Shown here: positions 58,499 to 64,000 of the stretch, piece after piece
Numbering within the stretch: position 1 is the first letter of the stretch
How the letters are laid out: each line of letters begins with the position of its first letter
From: Macrostomum hystrix
Lineage: Eukaryota > Platyhelminthes > Macrostomidae
Assembly (NCBI GenBank): GCA_950097015.1
Contig: CATNEN010000030.1
Span: 2,589,001-2,653,000 of the forward strand
Direction: 5' to 3'
Length of the DNA stretch: 64,000 bases
Program-made: the position numbers and the translations under genes
The notes under the pieces: generated by a model
Told to the model about the DNA's origin: nothing
Databases searched by the model: none
What the model saw: the letters and a program-made list of their open reading frames with translations, nothing else

Positions 58499-58659
58499 GC
58501 TGTTTACTTTACTTTAATCCTGTGTTTATTTGCTTCTTTTTTCCTATATTTAACTGTTTCTACTTCCTAGCGATATGGCACGCTTTACTGTGCTTATGCA
58601 GCTGGCTGGCACCTTTAAGCCCTGCTAATGAGTTGATCTTCAGTTTCATGCTTTCATTC

Positions 58660-58905
58660 TCAGAAGATTCTCAGTAGTATAGAGAGTATTTTCATTCTCA
58701 GCAGATTCCCAGTAGTATAGAGAGTATTTTCATTCTCAGCAGATTCCCAGTAGTATAGAGAGTGTTTTCATTCTCAGAAGATTCCCAGTAGTATAGAGAG
58801 TGTTTTCATTCTCAGCAGATTCCCAGTATTATAGAGAGTGTTTTCATCCTCGGATGATCCTCAGTAGTATAGAGCGTGTTTTCGTCCACCAGAAGATCCT
58901 CAGTG
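58660..58905. repeat. Short tandem array, ~38-bp unit, 3' of LMO7/LIMCH1
   Basis: Six degenerate copies containing gtatagagagtattttcatt and ctcagcagattcccag. It lies about 160 bp after the proposed stop, so probably in the 3' UTR. Confidence 0.85.
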
Positions 58906-59329
58906 TCAATTAAAATTAGTTATCGAAGAGAACTCATTACGCATGCACGTTTTCTATTCTACATTATATTGCACCTGGTTTTCGCTTTTGCGTTCCCTAT
59001 CCGTATAGTAAACCTTCTGTTGTTTTGCCTGTCATTTTTGTTTTTCTTTTAGTTGCTATATATATTTGCTGGTTATTTCTCTATCCTAAATCGCATTCTA
59101 TTTCCTTATTACCCTATACTAAATGCTAATATGCACATTTTACTAGCTTTTTGTCATTTGTGTGTACTTTGTATTCTTCACTACTTGCCATGCGAGTAGT
59201 ATAAGTATTGCGTTTGTACTTTTAGTGCGCGGTTATTTCTAAGTGACTAAGCTGTCACAGAACCTGTAGATTGGTAGTCCTCTGTCATTAGCTCCTGTAT
59301 TTTATTACTCTGCTGATATTGCTGATTGG

Positions 59330-60130
59330 CTACTGCCCCAGCCCTTCAGGTCTTGCTGATTGGCTACTGTCCTTGCACTCTAGGTCTTGCTGATTGGCTA
59401 CTGTCCTAGCACTCCAGGTATTGCTGATTGGCTACTGTCCTAGCACTCCAGGTATTTGCTGATTGGCTACTGTCCTAGCACTCTAGGTCTTGCTGATTGG
59501 CTACTGTCCTAGCACTCCAGGTCTTGCTGATTGGCTACTGTCCTAGCACTCTAGGTATTTGCTGATTGGCTACTGTCCTAGCACTCTAGGTCTTGCTGAT
59601 TGGCTACTGTCCTAGCACTCCAGGTCTTGCTGATTGGCTACTGTCCTAGCACTCCAGGTATTTGCTGATTGGCTACTGTCCTAGCACTCCAGGTCTTGCT
59701 GATTGGCTACTGTCCTAGCACTCTAGGTATTTGCTGATTGGCTACTGTCCTAGCACTCTAGGTCTTGCTGATTGGCTACTGTCCTAGCACTCCAGGTATT
59801 TGCTGATTGGCTACTGTCCTAGCACTCTAGGTCTTGCTGATTGGCTACTGTCCTAGCACTCCAGGTATTGCTGATTGGCTACTGTCCTAGCACTCCAGGT
59901 CTTGCTGATTGGCTACTGTCCTAGCACTCTAGGTCTTGCTGATTGGCTACTATCCCAGGCCTCCAGGTATAGCTGATTGGTTACTGTCCCAAGCCTCCAG
60001 GTTTAGCTGTTTGGCTACTGTCCCAGCGCTCCGGATCTTGCTGATTGGCCCAACCCTCAGGATCTTGCTGATTGGCCCAAACCTCAGGATCTTGCTGATT
60101 GGCCCAACCCTCAGGATCATCCTGATTGGC
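59330..60130. repeat. Minisatellite, 34-36-bp unit rich in ATTGG (CCAAT) boxes
   Basis: About 21 copies containing cttgctgattggctactgtc and ctagcactccaggt, becoming degenerate after 59940. Each copy has gattggct, the reverse of a CCAAT box. Two more gattggct sites lie at 60650-60700, outside the array. Confidence 0.93.
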
Positions 60131-61780
60131 CTGACGGCCACTGTCCCCCTCCACGCAATATCTCAAATGTTCCGGTGTTTTTAATTTTCAGTACAATTCA
60201 TTAAAAGCAAGCTAATAGAGATCATGCACGTGCATTTATTATCCACCAATTCAAACCGATTCGTCTTTATTTTGCTGCATAGCACTATGTATAAAACTTT
60301 TTATGTAGTTACAACTGGCGATTGCAAAAGTTAATTTTTTAACCTTACTACTAGCAGATCAATAAAATACAAAACAATAATTATGTTTTTTATTTGCACT
60401 CCCATAATTTAAAATTTAAAGTACTCACCTATACATAATATCATTCAGATATTAACGAATGCACCAAAATTAGTTTTCAGTTAGCTTAAAGTATGCTCAC
60501 TCGCAGAGGAGTAAATAATAAGTGATTTGTTTGATTAAAAAAACTATAATATAGTCACATGATTTTGCACGCAATCATCTGCTGTTATGATTATAACCTC
60601 ACTATACTATGCTCACTAATTTCACGCAAACTATTTTTTAGCTGGCCCCTGATTGGCTAAAGCGGCAAGTTGCTAGCCTCGCTCTGATTGGCTAGCCGGC
60701 TGGCGAGCTAAATAAAAACAAATTTCCCGAATTCAAAGCAGATGCTGACTACATTGCACAGTTCTAGTAACCATTGGCGTCTTCTTTGATCTAATATTGT
60801 ATTGAACAAAATATATTTGAATGTGGTTTGTTATTTTATTGTCTGCACTAGCGGCATTTTTATGCTATTTCATTTTTTAACCTAATATGGACGCATACGC
60901 ACTGAAATCTCTGGCTTTGAGCTAACCGCATCGTTAAACGCACATTTTTATCCGTTTGAAAAGTTTTCCTTAGAATATATAATTTTACCCTAACTATTCT
61001 TATGTTACTAAGCCTGGTTAAACATAGGTATTTTGTTGGGTCTCATTTTAAATAATTAGCCATTGTTTAAAAATAAACCGTGGATCTTAGCTTATCTATA
61101 TTGTATTTATCTAATTAAATATTTTATCAGACTATACTACTGATAAGGCTAGAGTAGCATGTGTGGCTTATTTTTTCTATTAAAAATCTAGAATCCAAAA
61201 AATCGATATTTATTTTACTTTGCGTCTCTTTTAAACTGTGATTTACTTAAACACTGTATTTACTATTTCTATATGATTTGTGTGCGAATGAAATATATTC
61301 GCGTTTGTGAGTCACATTGCATCTTTATTATTCTCTTCGTCCAATTTAAACAGTTTTGTGTTCAACTGAAAAATGAACCCATTTTTTTACATTTTCAATT
61401 TTAGGTTTCGATGTACATCTTCTGTAAATACTGTTAGAGCTTCGAAAAATTTAATCAGCGTTAGCTTACTTTATTTATGCACTTTATTCGCACATTTTTT
61501 GGTGTTTGTGAGTGTTTTTTATTTCATATCTAACTGAGTTATAAGCATGCTAATTACCAAAATCAGTCAATTCTCAAACTTCAACCAGCAAGTTGCATAC
61601 TATAAATAAACTTTTTATTGCTAGAAAATTGGTAACTAGAAGCACTGGCCAGTGGCTATATATGAAAGGAAACTAATGGCTGACTTTCCCGACTGAAATA
61701 TTTGTCATTTTATTAGTTTTTACTTTACTGATTTATATTTCACTGATAATGAATGTCTAGTCAAAGTTTGTCAGGCCGCA
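60131..61780. other. AT-rich intergenic sequence, nothing recognised
   Basis: No open frame with coding character, no repeat and no SINE seen. It separates LMO7/LIMCH1 from the neuropeptide gene. Confidence 0.45.
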
Positions 61781-61784
61781 ATAG

Positions 61785-62430
61785 ATTAGATCAGTCAGGT
61801 ACAGGTGAATAGATTAGATCAGTCAGGTACAGTTGAATAGATTAGATCAGTCAGGTACAGTTGAATAGATTAGATCAGTCAGGTACAGTTGAATAGATTA
61901 GATCAGTCAGGTACAGGTGAATAGATTAGATCAGTCAGGTACAGTTGAATAGATTAGATCAGTCAGGTACAGTTGAATAGATTAGATCAGTCAGGTACAG
62001 GTGAATATATTAGATCAGTCAGGTACAGTTGAATAGATTAGATCAGTCAGGTACAGTTGAATAGATTAGATCAGTCAGGTACAGGTGAATAGATTAGATC
62101 AGTCAGGTACAGGTGAATAGATTAGATCAGTCAGGTACAGGTGAATAGATTAGATCAGTCAGGTACAGTTGAATATATTAGATCAGTCAGGTACAGTTGA
62201 ATAGATTAGATCAGTCAGGTACAGGTGAATAGATTAGATCAGTCAGGTACAGGTAAATATATTAGATCAGTCAGGTACATGTGAATCGATTAGATCAGTC
62301 AGGTACAGGTGAATAGATTAGATCAGTCAGGTACAGGTGAATAGATTAGATCAGTCAGGTACAGTTGAATAGATTAGATCAGTCAGGTACAGGTGAATAG
62401 ATTAGATCATTCAGGTGCTGGTGAATAGTC
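61785..62430. repeat. Minisatellite, 28-bp unit, upstream of the neuropeptide gene
   Basis: About 23 copies of a unit containing agattagatcagtcaggtac with aggtgaat or agttgaat. Divergence is very low. It lies about 0.8 kb upstream of the neuropeptide start codon. Confidence 0.95.
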
Positions 62431-63248
62431 AGGTCAGGGGTGGGGAATCACAACCAGCTTAATTTTCACCTTCAAGACTAATTTCACCATAGCTGCTACC
62501 TAGATACGAGTAGTGCCAATTTTAGCTAATAAATTTAAACTTGAAAAATTGGCAAGAGTTGGCAAGGTAAGACAAATTATTTCCCATTGTTTGGCTGGGA
62601 TTCGAGCTCCGGACCTCTCCATTAGCACTGGGCTAAAAGCTCCCATACAACAGGAGGGGTATAGAGCTCATTTATTAGTTTACTATGGCAGATGGTGATC
62701 GTGAAGGCACTTAAAGCTACAGCAAATGCAGTTCCGCTTTGCATTTGATTTTATTCTTTGTAAATAAGATCGGCTGCTCAACTATATGTACTCGCCGTTA
62801 GCCAATAATAGCCGTGCAAAATTTATCGTTTATTTGCAGTTATCAATGGTTATGTAGTGGACCATTGCTTAAGAATAATATAGGTTAAAACATATGGAGC
62901 ATGCGTGTCTCAGCGGCCCCTCCCATTGAGATGTTGTCGTAATGGGAAAAAACCTCTCAGTCGAATGGCCAGTTGATGTTAGGCTGCCGCCGAATAATAT
63001 GACTATAAACGAGCGATCCTTGGACATGGAGATTGCGCTCGGTCATAAAACACATCAAGCAAGCGCTTTAACAATTGTGTGCGGTGTGAGCAACGATCGA
63101 ACACGTAGAATCCATTAGCCACAGCGGCTGCGTCGCTATTTAACAGCCAACTTCCGTTTAAGAGCGGCAGTGCTTCAGCCTGAGGTCTACGAGTATCTCA
63201 CTCAGAACCATCTCCTTCTATTACAAAGCCGGACTACTCGAGCAACAC
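62431..63248 (+). promoter_or_regulatory. Likely promoter and 5' UTR of the neuropeptide gene
   Basis: A TATAAA occurs at 63003-63008 (gactataaacgag), about 245 bp before the ATG, and a cataaaa at about 63045. Either could be a TATA element; the choice is weak. Base composition becomes more balanced from about 62880, as expected approaching a transcribed unit. A tRNA-like gggattcgagctccgg near 62598 may be a SINE remnant. Confidence 0.3.
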
Positions 63249-63728
63249 ATGCAACTCAGGGCGTTCAGTCAATCAAGAGCTTTGTTATTCGCTCTTTACC
63301 TAACTGCCTTACTGCATTACACTCACGGCACTGTAGCTGAAGATGAACTGCGTGACACACGACTGTCGCATTCCTCAAACAGAAACTCGCCCAACAACAT
63401 CGACACATCATCTGCGATCTTGCTTGACGCCCCGCGCGATCAGACGGGAGATGAGACGATAAATAAGATTGGAAGTTCGCCGAAGAGGCAGATGTTCCGC
63501 TACGGCAAGAGGCAGATGTTCCGCTACGGCAAGAGGCAGATGTTCCGCTACGGCAAGAGGCAGATGTTCCGCTACGGCAAGAGGCAGATGTTCCGCTACG
63601 GCAAGAGGCAGATGTTCCGCTACGGCAAGAGGCAGATGTACCGCTACGGCAAGAGGCAGATGTTCCGCTACGGCAAGAGGCAAATTTTCGCTCCGGAATC
63701 TATCAATGCTAGGACTGAGGCAGAATAA
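63249..63728 (+). CDS. MFRYamide-type neuropeptide precursor, eight peptide copies
   Basis: The 159-residue precursor starts with a signal peptide (basic MQLRAFSQSR, hydrophobic ALLFALYLTALL, likely cleavage near residue 27). A spacer of about 50 residues ends in KR at 79-80. Residues 81-144 are eight perfect-length modules: six QMFRYGKR, one QMYRYGKR, one QMFRYGKR. KR is the dibasic cleavage site, Gly the amide donor, and the N-terminal Gln should cyclise, so the predicted products are pGlu-Met-Phe-Arg-Tyr-amide and one Tyr variant. A C-terminal remnant, QIFAPESINARTEAE, follows. The products would be secreted and act on a G-protein-coupled receptor. The C-terminal RYamide resembles RYamide/FMRFamide-related peptides, but I cannot assign a named family. 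One exon holds the whole precursor. Confidence 0.9.
   Translation: MQLRAFSQSRALLFALYLTALLHYTHGTVAEDELRDTRLSHSSNRNSPNNIDTSSAILLDAPRDQTGDETINKIGSSPKRQMFRYGKRQMFRYGKRQMFRYGKRQMFRYGKRQMFRYGKRQMFRYGKRQMYRYGKRQMFRYGKRQIFAPESINARTEAE
63489..63680 (+). repeat. Eight 24-bp coding repeats of the neuropeptide gene
   Basis: The 24-bp unit (cagatgttccgctacggcaa then gagg) is repeated eight times with only one base change between copies (ttc to tac in copy 7). There are no synonymous differences, which points to recent expansion or homogenisation. Confidence 0.95.
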
Positions 63729-64000
63729 CTACTTTTGTTTTAGTTGTGGAGAAACTATTTTCGAAAATTTGATTCGATATCAGAATACTGACGAACTCAA
63801 AGCGCCATCCATAAAATATACGGACAGGATGTTGCTACTCAGGGCTATAGAGCCCATATGCTACGACAGTTGTCGGGTCATTGTGACTTAGGACGTCTTC
63901 CTTTAAGACGTTATTTACGTATCTTGCATTCAGCTTGCTACTGTGAGTAGCATAAAGCGCTATATGCTGTTTCTGCAATTGTAGACCACAGACTACAGAC
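63729..64000. other. 3' flank of the neuropeptide gene
   Basis: Presumably 3' UTR and flank. No AATAAA is seen before the window ends. The frame continuing to 63891 is a shifted shadow of the repeat region. Confidence 0.4.

Overview
This is invertebrate animal nuclear DNA. Every recognisable gene is animal-type, introns have GT-AG borders, exons are GC-rich inside AT-rich introns, and there are SINEs, Helitrons and a hAT element. A spiralian (for example a free-living flatworm) would fit the MFRYamide-type neuropeptide precursor and the TUT4/7 gene, whose first visible exon has no start codon. Taxonomy is inference; no rRNA or mitochondrial marker is present.

Layout, left to right. (1) SSR2/TRAP-beta, minus strand, 2355-5281, three exons. 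(2) A TUT4/TUT7-type terminal uridylyltransferase, plus strand, 8096-18632, three visible exons. Its middle exon is flanked by two almost identical 1.92-kb Helitrons in opposite orientation, each carrying a nested hAT MITE. (3) A small gene of unknown function with one predicted membrane segment, 19940-20860, plus. (4) A complete 18-exon PLCL (PRIP, phospholipase C-related inactive protein) gene, minus, 42241-23339; all exon phases join into a 1,075-residue protein. (5) SENP8/NEDP1 (NEDD8 protease), plus, 44064-45706, two exons. (6) An LMO7/LIMCH1-type CH + LIM protein, plus, 46584-58498, twelve exons, 866 residues. (7) A neuropeptide precursor, plus, 63249-63728, with eight tandem amidated peptides.

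The genes do not form a pathway. They cover ER translocation, RNA tailing, inositide/phosphatase scaffolding, NEDD8 processing, actin/junction scaffolding and peptide signalling.

About a quarter of the window is tandem repeats: some twenty unrelated minisatellites (unit 14-65 bp), mostly in introns and often within 100 bp of an exon border. In two places the repeated unit includes a copy of a 5' splice site (PLCL exon 6 and LMO7/LIMCH1 exon 11). Two tRNA-related SINE families (here called A and B) recur throughout. Gene models were made by hand from splice signals, reading phase and remembered family sequences; no search or RNA evidence was available.
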